64,000 bases of DNA, from positions 15,656 to 79,655 of the forward strand of contig DAIUEV010000007.1 in NCBI GenBank assembly GCA_036844945.1. Direction: 5' to 3'. Made by a program: the position numbers and the translations under genes. Below the pieces are notes generated by a model that worked only from the letters and a program-made list of their open reading frames with translations, made no database searches and was not told the DNA's origin. Source of the stretch: Palsa-461 sp036844945. Its GTDB lineage: Bacteria; Actinomycetota; Acidimicrobiia; Acidimicrobiales; RAAP-2. Of the stretch, positions 6,980 through 15,007 are shown one piece after another (the stretch's first letter is position 1; the number at the start of each line of letters is the position of its first letter).

Positions 6980-9900
6980 ATGAGACGGGGCGTGGGAAGA
7001 ACGGATCTGCCCTCGGAAACCGAGCGGCAGGCGGAACGGTCGAACGAGGGCGACCGGCTCGAGGACACGCGCCCGCGTCACCCCGCCGAGGTCGGTGCCG
7101 GACGGGAGCGGCTCGAGCCCAAGGTCGAGCACACCGGCGGCCTGGTGGCCCGGAACCGCGAGCTCGCCCACCTCGACCACATCTTGTGGAAGGCCCGGGC
7201 CGGGTCGGGCAGCGCGGTGGTGCTGCGGGGCGAGCCCGGGGTCGGCAAGAGCGCTCTGATCGAGGCGACGGTCGCGCGGGCGAGCGACTTCGGCGTGGTG
7301 CGCCTCCGCGGGGCCGCGGTCGATGACCAGCACGGCCTCCCCCGCGAGTGGCCGCAGCCGGTGATCGAGCTCCTGAGCCAGGCGCCGCTCCCCGCCCCGA
7401 GTGCGGCCGGCCCGGGCGAGCTCACGCCCGCCCAGATGGCGGCCGGGATCGAGGCGGCGGGGCGGGCGGTGCGGACGCTGTTCGACGAGGCCCAGCTCCC
7501 CCTCCTCATCGCGGTCGACGACTGCCACCTGTTGCCCGCCTGGTTCCCCAACGTGATGAGCCAGGCGGTGACCGCCGAGCCCGGCGACCTCCCCGTGGCG
7601 CTCGTGCTGGCATGGCGCGACACCCCGCACATCGCGTCGCCGGAGCTCGACGTCACGATCCCCGAGCACCGGCTCGAGGGTCTCAACCCGGCCCAGGCGG
7701 CGACGCTGCTGACCCAGCACTTCGGCGAGTTGCCCGCCGAGGGTGTCTTGACCGCGCTGTTGAACGCGACCGGCGGCAACCCGAGCGCACTGATCGACGC
7801 GTGCCACCGTCTCTCCGAGGAACAGCTGCAGGGATGGCGGCCGTTGCCCGAGCCGATCCCGCTCGGCCACTCGCTCGTCGGCGCGTTCGGCCAGCGCCTC
7901 ACGGGACTGGCCGAGGACATCCGCTACGCACTCGCCGCCGCGTCGGCCGGGCGCCTCCCAGTTTCGGTCCTCGAGGCGACGCTGGAGGACCTCGGGCTGC
8001 GCCTCGAGGTGCTGCGCCCCGCGCAGAAGGCCGGGATCGTCGTGCTGCGCGGAGAACGCCTCGACTTCGCGCACCCGCTCGTTCGGGCCAGCGCGTTCTG
8101 GTCGGTGCCGAAGGAGCTGCGCTCCCGAGCGCACGCCGCGATCTCCCGCGCCTTCGCGACCCGCGGACAAGTCGAGCGGAGCGCGTTCCATGCCTCGCAG
8201 CACACCGTGCGCCGCGACGAGACCGTCGCCCGCCTCTTCACCCAGAGCTCGCGTATCGCGCTCGACCGGGGCGATTCGACGGCGGCGGCCCACCACGAGG
8301 AGATGGCCGCCGACTACGGGCCCACCGATGACGCCAGCGCTCGCCACCTCGCCCGGGCCGCCGCGCTCTGGATGAGCGTCGGTGAGGTGGGCCGGGCACG
8401 CGTGTGCGTCGCCAGGGCCGGGGACTTCGCCGTGTCAGAGCGGGTCGCCTGTGAGATCACCTACCAGCGGGCCCGCACCGAGATGGCCGGCGACCTCTCC
8501 CCCGCCGTCGCCGCCGCGATGCGCGAGGCCGCCGCCCAGTGCGAGGGCGACGCGGCCTACCGGGCCGTGCTGATGCTCGTCGACGCGGTCGCCTGCCAGC
8601 TGCTCGGGGGGACCTCGGACGACTCGGCCGAGGTGTCCCAGCGGGCCGTCCGCCTCGCCCGCACGGTCAGCAGCCACGCCGAGGCCCTGGCCGCCGCCGC
8701 CCTCGGCGCGGCGCACGTGTTCGAGGGCAGCGCGAGCGCCCGGACCGACATCGACCTCATCGCGGTCACCTCGCTGCTCATCGGCCAGACCCAGGAGTTC
8801 CCGGCTTCGCCGCAGCTCGCCCTCGTGATCGGCGACAGCCTCGTCCACCAGGGCCACGTCGAACAGGCCCTGCGGTGGGCCCAGTGGGTCGAGGACTGCG
8901 CCGACACCGTCGGCGACCGCGCCCTCGTCGCCGTGCCGTCGCTCATCCGGGCGACCGTGTCCCTCGCCCAGGGCGATCTCGCCGAGGCGGCGAGGGACGC
9001 TGGCGCCGCCGCCGAGCTGGCCGAGCGCTGCGAGCAGCACACCCTTTCGGCCCGGGCGTTCGGCGTGCTCGCCGAGTCCGACGCCGGCCACGGCTCCTAC
9101 GACGCCGGCTTCGAGGTGGCGGCCCGGCTCTTCGGGCTGGCCGGCGAGGTCGGCCGGGCCCCCCGGGTCCAGACCCTCACCATGCTGGCCAACCTCGAGC
9201 TCCAACGGGGCCGGTCGAGCTCTGCCTTCGCCTGGCTCGGCGCCGCCGACGACGACGCGGTGCCCCAGGTCGGCCAGCGGGCGGCCCGGCCCCACCACGA
9301 CACGATCCGGGCCGCCTTCGCCCCGGCGGCCGCCGAGATCATGCTGCTCGGCCGCCGCCGCCAGCTGGCCGCGCCCCTGCTCGACACCGTGGCCAAGGCC
9401 CGGGGGGCGGGGGCGGTGCCGCCGGGGTGGGCCGAGTGGGTCGCGGGGATCGCCACTGACGACGTCACCGACGCGACCGACCTGCTCGCCAATGCCCGCG
9501 ACGCAATGGCCGGCCAGCCCCTGCTCGCCGCCCGGGTCGAGCTGGCCTGGGGGGTGCGGCTCGCCGAGGGCGGCCAGGTCGACGAGGCGGAGGGGCACCT
9601 CCAGGCCGCGTGCGCGGCGTTCGAGCGGCTCGGGGCCCCCGGGTGGGTGACGCTCGCCCGCCGGGAGCTCGCCCTCGTGCCCTCGGCCGAGGAGTTCGGG
9701 GAGGCCGCGCTGCGCTCGATGGCGGAGGCCGCCGCGTCGCCGCCGGCCATGCTGGTGACCGCCCCGGTCTCCCGGGTCGACCACCCGCCCTGGGAGATCA
9801 CGCTGCTCGGCTCGTTCTCGGTCCGACGGTTCGGCGAACCGGTGTCGCTGCCCCTCTCGCTCGCCGCCCAGGGACTGAAGATCGTCGCCCTCCACGAGAA

Positions 9901-10504
9901 ACTCCCCGTCGAGGAGCTGGTCGAGCTGCTCTGGCCCGACGCGGCGCCGGGGGTCGGGACGAGGCGGTTGCGCAACGTGCTGTGGCGGGTCCGCGCCGCG
10001 AGCGGCGACCTGCTCGAGCGGGACGACAACTTCATCCGGCTGGCCGGCGACGCGGTGACCGACGTCGCCCAGTTCCGACAGCTGGGCGAACAAGCCGTCC
10101 GTCGCGACACCCCGCCCGAGGAGGCGGCCCGGCTGGCCCGCGAGGCCCTCGTGCTCTACCGCGGCGAGCTGCTCCCGGGCGACCGCTACGCCGACTGGGC
10201 GGCCGGCCACCGCGAGTCCTACGTCCGGTTGTACATCCAGCTGCTCGACCTGTTGCTCGAGGAGGCGGTGACCCGCGAGCACCTCCAAGAGGCGCTCGCC
10301 CTCCTCGACCGGCTCATCGACGCCGACCCCTACGAGGAGCACCACTACCTGCGGGCCGCCGAGCTCCTCGCCCGATCGGGCAACCGGCGCCGGGCGCTCG
10401 CGACCCTGGAGCGGGCCGAGCGGATGCTGGCCGACCTGGGCGTGCCCCCGTCGCGCGCCATCGTCCGGGCCCGCGAGTCGCTCCGGCCCGACGGGGCCGA
10501 ATAG
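6980..10504 (+). CDS. Large ATPase transcriptional regulator with C-terminal SARP/BTAD module
   Basis: A giant regulator of about 1174 residues. Near residues 84-91 is a Walker A motif (GEPGVGKS) in an AAA/MalT-like ATPase domain, with a Walker B-like AVDDCHLL downstream. A long run of helical, Ala-rich TPR-like repeats fills the middle. From about residue 936 the sequence is a winged-helix DNA-binding domain (ITLLGSFSVRRFGEPVSLPL), followed by a bacterial transcriptional activation domain (YRGELLPGDRYADW, then DRLIDADPYEEHHY). LAL regulators normally end in a LuxR helix-turn-helix and AfsR-type proteins carry the SARP module at the N-terminus, so this order is unusual. The start is ambiguous between GTG 6917 and ATG 6980. 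It may control the adjacent polysaccharide locus. Confidence 0.85.
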   Translation: MRRGVGRTDLPSETERQAERSNEGDRLEDTRPRHPAEVGAGRERLEPKVEHTGGLVARNRELAHLDHILWKARAGSGSAVVLRGEPGVGKSALIEATVARASDFGVVRLRGAAVDDQHGLPREWPQPVIELLSQAPLPAPSAAGPGELTPAQMAAGIEAAGRAVRTLFDEAQLPLLIAVDDCHLLPAWFPNVMSQAVTAEPGDLPVALVLAWRDTPHIASPELDVTIPEHRLEGLNPAQAATLLTQHFGELPAEGVLTALLNATGGNPSALIDACHRLSEEQLQGWRPLPEPIPLGHSLVGAFGQRLTGLAEDIRYALAAASAGRLPVSVLEATLEDLGLRLEVLRPAQKAGIVVLRGERLDFAHPLVRASAFWSVPKELRSRAHAAISRAFATRGQVERSAFHASQHTVRRDETVARLFTQSSRIALDRGDSTAAAHHEEMAADYGPTDDASARHLARAAALWMSVGEVGRARVCVARAGDFAVSERVACEITYQRARTEMAGDLSPAVAAAMREAAAQCEGDAAYRAVLMLVDAVACQLLGGTSDDSAEVSQRAVRLARTVSSHAEALAAAALGAAHVFEGSASARTDIDLIAVTSLLIGQTQEFPASPQLALVIGDSLVHQGHVEQALRWAQWVEDCADTVGDRALVAVPSLIRATVSLAQGDLAEAARDAGAAAELAERCEQHTLSARAFGVLAESDAGHGSYDAGFEVAARLFGLAGEVGRAPRVQTLTMLANLELQRGRSSSAFAWLGAADDDAVPQVGQRAARPHHDTIRAAFAPAAAEIMLLGRRRQLAAPLLDTVAKARGAGAVPPGWAEWVAGIATDDVTDATDLLANARDAMAGQPLLAARVELAWGVRLAEGGQVDEAEGHLQAACAAFERLGAPGWVTLARRELALVPSAEEFGEAALRSMAEAAASPPAMLVTAPVSRVDHPPWEITLLGSFSVRRFGEPVSLPLSLAAQGLKIVALHEKLPVEELVELLWPDAAPGVGTRRLRNVLWRVRAASGDLLERDDNFIRLAGDAVTDVAQFRQLGEQAVRRDTPPEEAARLAREALVLYRGELLPGDRYADWAAGHRESYVRLYIQLLDLLLEEAVTREHLQEALALLDRLIDADPYEEHHYLRAAELLARSGNRRRALATLERAERMLADLGVPPSRAIVRARESLRPDGAE

Positions 10505-10518
10505 CGAGTCAGCCGGCC

Positions 10519-11280
10519 TCAGCCGACGGCGCTCACGATCGCGCCGGCGAACAGCGAGGCGCCGTACGCGGTGAAGTGGACGCCGTCTCGCTGGCGCACC
10601 TGCACCACGCCCCCGGCCGGGTTGGGGATGGACTCCTCGTATGTCCCGGTCCCCCCGGTGACCGCCGGGGTCACGTCGATGAGCGGCGGCCGGCCCGAGA
10701 CGGTGTGGGGCGCGTGCAGGTTCGCGTAGGCGCGGTCGAAGACGACGATGCCGGACTCCGCCTTCGGCACGGTCGGCGAGTCCACAGGCGGCCCGATCAC
10801 CCAGTAGACAGTGGCGCCGCGCGAGGTGAGGACGTCCTCCAGCCGCTGGGCCGCCGCGGCCCACCGCCGGTAGAAGGCACGCGTGTAGACCGACACGCCT
10901 TTGATGCCGCCGAAGTACCCGTAGTTCCCGACGTATTCCACGACCACTACGTCCGGATCGTCTTTCGCCACAAGGGATCGGGCGGTCGAGAGCCAGCTGA
11001 TCCCCGTGTCGAGCAGCCCGGCGCCCGGGACGGCCGCCGACGCGTCGACCGTGTCGCCCTGGGCCTCGAGCGAGGTGGTGATGTCACCCGCCGCCTCGGC
11101 GAGGAGCGAATCGCCCATGAGAACGACCGAGTGGGTCTGCGCGCCGGCCGACCCGAGTGGCACGGCCACCGCGGCGGTGGTGAACACCGCGAGCGCGAGT
11201 GCGAGCGGCCAGAGCCCCCGGGTGCGCCGCGCGCGGGTGTCGAGCACCGCCGGTGCCCTTGGCGGCCCCTCGTCGGGCAT
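10519..11280 (-). CDS. Secreted or membrane-anchored SGNH/GDSL hydrolase
   Basis: The protein has 253 residues. An N-terminal hydrophobic segment (about residues 23-43) follows a basic stretch and ends near SAGAQ, a plausible signal peptide cleavage region. The mature part begins with the SGNH block I motif MGDSLL (residues 55-60, catalytic Ser58), then VEYVGNYG in the block III position and DGVHFTAYG near the C-terminus, which supplies the Asp-His pair. Enzymes of this type remove or transfer acetyl and other acyl groups on sugars outside the membrane. The start at ATG 11280 gives MPDEGPPRAP. It lies downstream of the priming sugar transferase, so trimming or acylating the exported polysaccharide is a reasonable inference. 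Confidence 0.82.
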   Translation of the reverse strand: MPDEGPPRAPAVLDTRARRTRGLWPLALALAVFTTAAVAVPLGSAGAQTHSVVLMGDSLLAEAAGDITTSLEAQGDTVDASAAVPGAGLLDTGISWLSTARSLVAKDDPDVVVVEYVGNYGYFGGIKGVSVYTRAFYRRWAAAAQRLEDVLTSRGATVYWVIGPPVDSPTVPKAESGIVVFDRAYANLHAPHTVSGRPPLIDVTPAVTGGTGTYEESIPNPAGGVVQVRQRDGVHFTAYGASLFAGAIVSAVG

Positions 11281-11407
11281 CAGGCCGACACCGGGTCGTC
11301 GAGCGCCACCGGTTCGACGTCGATCGGCGGGTTGGCAGGGCCGGGGAGGTTCTCGGGTCGTCCTCGAGTGGCAACGACGACGGCGAGGCTCGGCGCCCAC
11401 CAGGTGT

Positions 11408-12901
11408 TCAACGGGCCGACGCTCCGCCCCCGCCCCGGAGGAGCCGACCGGGCGTCCGGGCGAGGATCCGGATGTCGCCGGCGAATGACCAGCTCGCCAC
11501 GTACTGGCAGTCCAGGCGGCACAACTCTTCGAACCGGAGGTCGTGCTGGCCGCACACCTGCCACAGGCCAGTGAGACCCGGTCGGATCTCGAAGCGCCGG
11601 CCGACCCATTCGGGAAGGACCGAGCACTCCTCGGGGACGAAGGGCCGCGGCCCGACGAGCGACATCTCGCCCCGCAGGACGTTGATCAGCTGTGGCAGCT
11701 CGTCGACGCCGAGGCGGCGCAACAGCCGGCCGACCGCGGTGACCCGCTGCTCGACCTCGGGGAGGTGGGCCAGGGGGCGTGGCATGTTCCGGTCGCCAAG
11801 CGCGCTCTCGCTCGGGCCCGGCTGGCGCATGGTCCGGAGCTTCAGGATCTCGAACCGCCGGCGGTCGCGTCCGAGCCGCTCCTGGCGGAACAGGACGGGG
11901 CCCGGGGAGGTGGCCTTCACCGCGACGACCGACGCGAGGAGGATCGGGGCGACCACGACCAGGGCGGCCGCCGCCCCCACGAGGTCGAACGCGCGCTTGA
12001 CGAAACGCCCAACAGGGCCCGGACTGCCGCCGTCGAGGCTGATGACTGCGAGGCCGTCCAAGTCCTGGAAGCTCGCCTCCCATCCGGTGAGCTCGAAGTA
12101 GCGCGGGACGACGTCGACGGCCACGGTCCCGACGAGCGAGCGGAGCAGGTCGGTGGTGCGGGCCGGGTGCGAGCGGCTGAAGGCGACGACCACGCGGTCG
12201 ATGGCACCGAGCCGACAAATGGCCGGAAGCGAGGCCAGGTCGCCGAGGACCGGATGCCCGTCGACCGGATCGTCGTCGACGAAGCCGACCAGTTCCACAT
12301 GGCGCGAGCGCGAAAGTCGCGCCGCAACGTCCGAGGCGATGGTCCCGGTCCCGAGCACCACGACGCGCACGGGTCGGGTGGAGCTGCGCCCCCGCGCGCC
12401 GATGACCGCGGCGCGGGCCAGGGGAAGTGCGATCGCGCATCCGGCGAAGGCCGCGAGGACGGCCTCGGGCTGCAGCGGTCCGGTGAGAAGCCCAGGGACG
12501 AGCGCGGCGAGCCCCAGGGAGGCGAGCGCCCCCATGGCGACGGCGGCCTCCAGGTCGACCAGGTCGTCGGCGGGGCGCGGAGCGATGTGACGGCGCGCCT
12601 TCGGGTACACGCGCTTCGCAAAGACACCGGCTGCGAGCGCGCACCACGAGATGCCGACGAACGCGAGGTTGGTGGCGAGCGAGGCGCGTTCTGGCGCGAG
12701 GCTCGGCAGGAGGTTGCTCGCGACCAGGAACACCAGGAGCGCGACGAGCCCGTCGCTCGCGGCGAGCCAGGTCCACCCGGGCCGGGTGGCGATCTGCTCG
12801 ACGGGGAGAGTCAGGACGGCGCGGCGCGGCGGGCTCGAAGAGACGACCGTGAGGACCCCGGTCGCCGACAGCCTCTGCTGGGGGATCGTGGGGGTGCTCA
12901 C
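11408..12901 (-). CDS. Polyprenyl-phosphate sugar-1-phosphate transferase (EPS priming enzyme)
   Basis: This membrane enzyme (497 residues) transfers a sugar-1-phosphate to undecaprenyl phosphate and starts a repeat unit. The N-terminal half has several hydrophobic helices. A Rossmann-like CoA-binding-type fold follows (VRVVVLGTGTIASDVAARL), with VGFVDDDP. From about residue 298 comes the catalytic bacterial sugar transferase domain: KRAFDLVGAA, SPGPVLFRQERLG, FEILKLRTM, DELPQLINVLRGEMSLVGPRP and RPGLTGLWQV, all hallmarks of the WbaP/EpsE family. Its ATG overlaps the stop of the upstream 66-residue gene (ATGA). It is the priming glycosyltransferase of the locus at 10.5-22.5 kb. Confidence 0.94.
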   Translation of the reverse strand: MSTPTIPQQRLSATGVLTVVSSSPPRRAVLTLPVEQIATRPGWTWLAASDGLVALLVFLVASNLLPSLAPERASLATNLAFVGISWCALAAGVFAKRVYPKARRHIAPRPADDLVDLEAAVAMGALASLGLAALVPGLLTGPLQPEAVLAAFAGCAIALPLARAAVIGARGRSSTRPVRVVVLGTGTIASDVAARLSRSRHVELVGFVDDDPVDGHPVLGDLASLPAICRLGAIDRVVVAFSRSHPARTTDLLRSLVGTVAVDVVPRYFELTGWEASFQDLDGLAVISLDGGSPGPVGRFVKRAFDLVGAAAALVVVAPILLASVVAVKATSPGPVLFRQERLGRDRRRFEILKLRTMRQPGPSESALGDRNMPRPLAHLPEVEQRVTAVGRLLRRLGVDELPQLINVLRGEMSLVGPRPFVPEECSVLPEWVGRRFEIRPGLTGLWQVCGQHDLRFEELCRLDCQYVASWSFAGDIRILARTPGRLLRGGGGASAR

Positions 12902-13098
12902 CGCTCAGCCGCCCGTTTGGAGCGGGCAGTCTTCAGGACGGCCGCCTCCTCACCCGCGGTCTCGAGCACGATGGCCAGGAGCTCGTCCACCGAGCGCATT
13001 GCGAAGCGCTGGCCGGTGACCACCGCCTCGACTTCGCCCGCGAAGCGACCCTCCTTCAGGCCCTCGGGCCGCACCCGCAGGACGTAGGACACGAACAT
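12898..13098 (-). CDS. Small conserved protein upstream of priming transferase
   Basis: A 66-residue protein that begins MFVSYVLRVRPEGLKEG and ends in a basic tail. No domain can be named. The SYVLRVRPE...GRFAGEVEAV pattern looks like a compact beta-alpha fold and seems conserved among short actinobacterial proteins. Its stop overlaps the ATG of the sugar transferase (ATGA), so the two are translationally coupled. A -10 element lies 7 bases before the ATG, supporting this start and making it the first gene of the minus-strand EPS operon. The role is unknown; it might be an accessory to the transferase. Confidence 0.75.
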   Translation of the reverse strand: MFVSYVLRVRPEGLKEGRFAGEVEAVVTGQRFAMRSVDELLAIVLETAGEEAAVLKTARSKRAAER

Positions 13099-13105
13099 TG
13101 GGGGA

Positions 13106-13111
13106 ACCCTA
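13106..13111 (-). promoter_or_regulatory. Leaderless -10 element (TAGGGT, minus strand)
   Basis: Read on the minus strand, TAGGGT is followed by 7 bases and then the ATG at 13098. This geometry fits a leaderless transcript for the sugar transferase operon. It faces a similar element on the plus strand about 100 bases away, so the region is a divergent promoter pair. Confidence 0.4.
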
Positions 13112-13205
13112 AGAACGGCCCGTCCACCCGACGTCCCCCGGGAAAGGCCTGTTCTGAGGCGTCACGAAGGGACACTCGAAAGACGTTCGTGGGACCGGTG
13201 ACCCG

Positions 13206-13211
13206 TAGTGT
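13206..13211 (+). promoter_or_regulatory. Leaderless -10 element (TAGTGT)
   Basis: TAGTGT is followed by 8 bases and the ATG at 13220. No Shine-Dalgarno sequence lies between, so the diguanylate cyclase operon probably starts with a leaderless mRNA. A -35 candidate is not clear. Confidence 0.4.
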
Positions 13212-13219
13212 TTCGCCCC

Positions 13220-15007
13220 ATGGATCTCGTCGAGGACCAGACCCTTCAGACCGTCCGTCTGGCCCGCGATCTGTGCATGGGCATGGGCGCTTTTGTGGTC
13301 TCGACCAGGGGAGATGTCCGTTTCGAGCTGGCGGCGCCCGGCCCGGCCGGTGTCGGTGAGCGGGTGACGCTGCTGGCCCGGTCGTGCCTCGAGCGTCCCG
13401 GCGCCCACGGCAACGAGCCGTTCTGGAACGCCGAGATCCTGGGTGAGGACGAGTCGGCCGACGACTCGCTGGCGTGCGTCGCCGTTCCGATCCGGGCCGG
13501 GGCCGAATGGTGCGGTCTGCTCGGGGTCGTCGACACCTGGCTGCCCGAGCTGGACGAGGAGCAGCGGCTCGGCCTCCTTCGCCTGACCCAGGCACTGGGC
13601 GACCAGGTCGCGAACGGCCACGCGGTCCTCTCGGGCCCCGGCTTCTATGCCGTCGGCGACCACGTGGCGTCGGCTCCGGCGACCCCCACTCCCGAGATCC
13701 CGATCATCGACGCCTCCGCCGACGACGCCGACGCCGTCGGGCCTGTGACCGGGGCGCCCTCGCCGGCTCCCGGCGTCGGTCTCCTGGACGAGGTCGTCGA
13801 GGGCCTCCCCGACGGCCTGGTGGTCACCCGCGACGACGGGACGATCGTGTTCGCGAACGCGGCGGTCGGGGACCTGAGCGGGCTCCTTCCCGAGGAGATC
13901 CTCGGCAAGGACATCACCGAGATCCTCCACCCCGCCGGCGGTCAGGTTGCCGACGCCGCGTCACTCCTCGACACCCCCTTCCCCGGTCGACGCCTCGACC
14001 TCGACCACGTCGACGGCGAGTCGCTGGCGGTCCAGGTGAGCGGCGCCCGCCTCACGAGCCGGGCCGTCGGTGACTGCCACGTCGCACTCCTCCGAGAGGC
14101 GGTCGGCGGCAACGCGGTCGGGTCCGGCACCACGCTGTCGGTGTTGCTCGACGCGCTCGACGAGGGGATCGTCGTGTGCGACGCCGACGGCACCGTCCTG
14201 GTCGCGAACCGCGAGGCCCGGGCCCTGCAGGGGCTTCCGACCGACGAGGACCTCGTCGGCCTGCCCTTCCCCTATTCCCCCGCACTCTGCAGCTCCGACG
14301 GATCCGCGCTGTCCCAGCCCCACCACCCCATGAGCCGGGCCCTGAACGGCACGGTCGTGCGCTCCGAGCAGCTCCAGCTCGCCGGTGAGGACCGCCGCCA
14401 CCTGGTCGCCTCGGCCAAGCCGTTCGATCTCGAAGACGGGTCGACCGGCGCGTTGCTGGTGATGCGCGACGTCACCTCCCAGCTCGAGGAGGAAGCGTGG
14501 TTGATGCACCTCGCCCTCCATGACCCGCTGACGGGCCTGGCCAACCGTTACCTGCTCCTCGACTACCTGCGCCGCGTCCTGCTCCAGTTCCGCACCCGCG
14601 GAGGGTCGATCGCGCTTGTGTTCTTGGACCTCGATGACTTCAAAATGATCAACGACCGCTACGGCCACGACGTCGGCGACGAGGTGCTCGTCGCGGTCGG
14701 TCGCCGGATCCAGGGCGCGGTCCGCTCGAGCGACATCGTCGCCCGGCTCGGCGGCGACGAGTTCGTCGTGGCCCACGCCGCCTCGGACGACCCCGGTGAG
14801 ATCGAGATGGTCATCTCGCGTATCCGAAAGACGCTCACTGCGCCCTACCAAGTGCGCGGGCAGACCCTGGCCGTGAGCGCGTCGATCGGGTGGGTGGCCG
14901 CTGACCCTCGCAGCGAGGACCCGACCACGCTCCTCGTGCGGGCAGATCGTGAGATGTACCGACGCAAGAGCGCCCGACACCGGGCCGCCGAGGCCGGCCA
15001 GCCATGA
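13220..15007 (+). CDS. Diguanylate cyclase with GAF and PAS sensor domains
   Basis: The protein makes the second messenger cyclic-di-GMP. It has about 595 residues: a GAF-like domain at the N-terminus (to ~residue 135), a PAS domain starting LLDEVVEGLPDGLVV, a second PAS starting LLDALDEGIVVC, then a GGDEF domain. The GGDEF domain keeps the HDPLTGLANR start, the FLDLDDFKMIND magnesium site and an exact GGDEF signature near residues 510-514. Five residues before the signature is RSSD, a canonical RxxD inhibitory site. No EAL domain is present. Its stop overlaps the next gene by four bases (ATGA), coupling it to the Wzz fusion. It is therefore built into the polysaccharide operon, where cyclic-di-GMP would be expected to act. 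Confidence 0.93.
   Translation: MDLVEDQTLQTVRLARDLCMGMGAFVVSTRGDVRFELAAPGPAGVGERVTLLARSCLERPGAHGNEPFWNAEILGEDESADDSLACVAVPIRAGAEWCGLLGVVDTWLPELDEEQRLGLLRLTQALGDQVANGHAVLSGPGFYAVGDHVASAPATPTPEIPIIDASADDADAVGPVTGAPSPAPGVGLLDEVVEGLPDGLVVTRDDGTIVFANAAVGDLSGLLPEEILGKDITEILHPAGGQVADAASLLDTPFPGRRLDLDHVDGESLAVQVSGARLTSRAVGDCHVALLREAVGGNAVGSGTTLSVLLDALDEGIVVCDADGTVLVANREARALQGLPTDEDLVGLPFPYSPALCSSDGSALSQPHHPMSRALNGTVVRSEQLQLAGEDRRHLVASAKPFDLEDGSTGALLVMRDVTSQLEEEAWLMHLALHDPLTGLANRYLLLDYLRRVLLQFRTRGGSIALVFLDLDDFKMINDRYGHDVGDEVLVAVGRRIQGAVRSSDIVARLGGDEFVVAHAASDDPGEIEMVISRIRKTLTAPYQVRGQTLAVSASIGWVAADPRSEDPTTLLVRADREMYRRKSARHRAAEAGQP

Noticed and set aside
8435..10864. 809-codon minus-strand open frame antisense to the SARP regulator
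   Set aside because: Same antisense effect of high GC; the plus-strand protein has complete recognisable domains.
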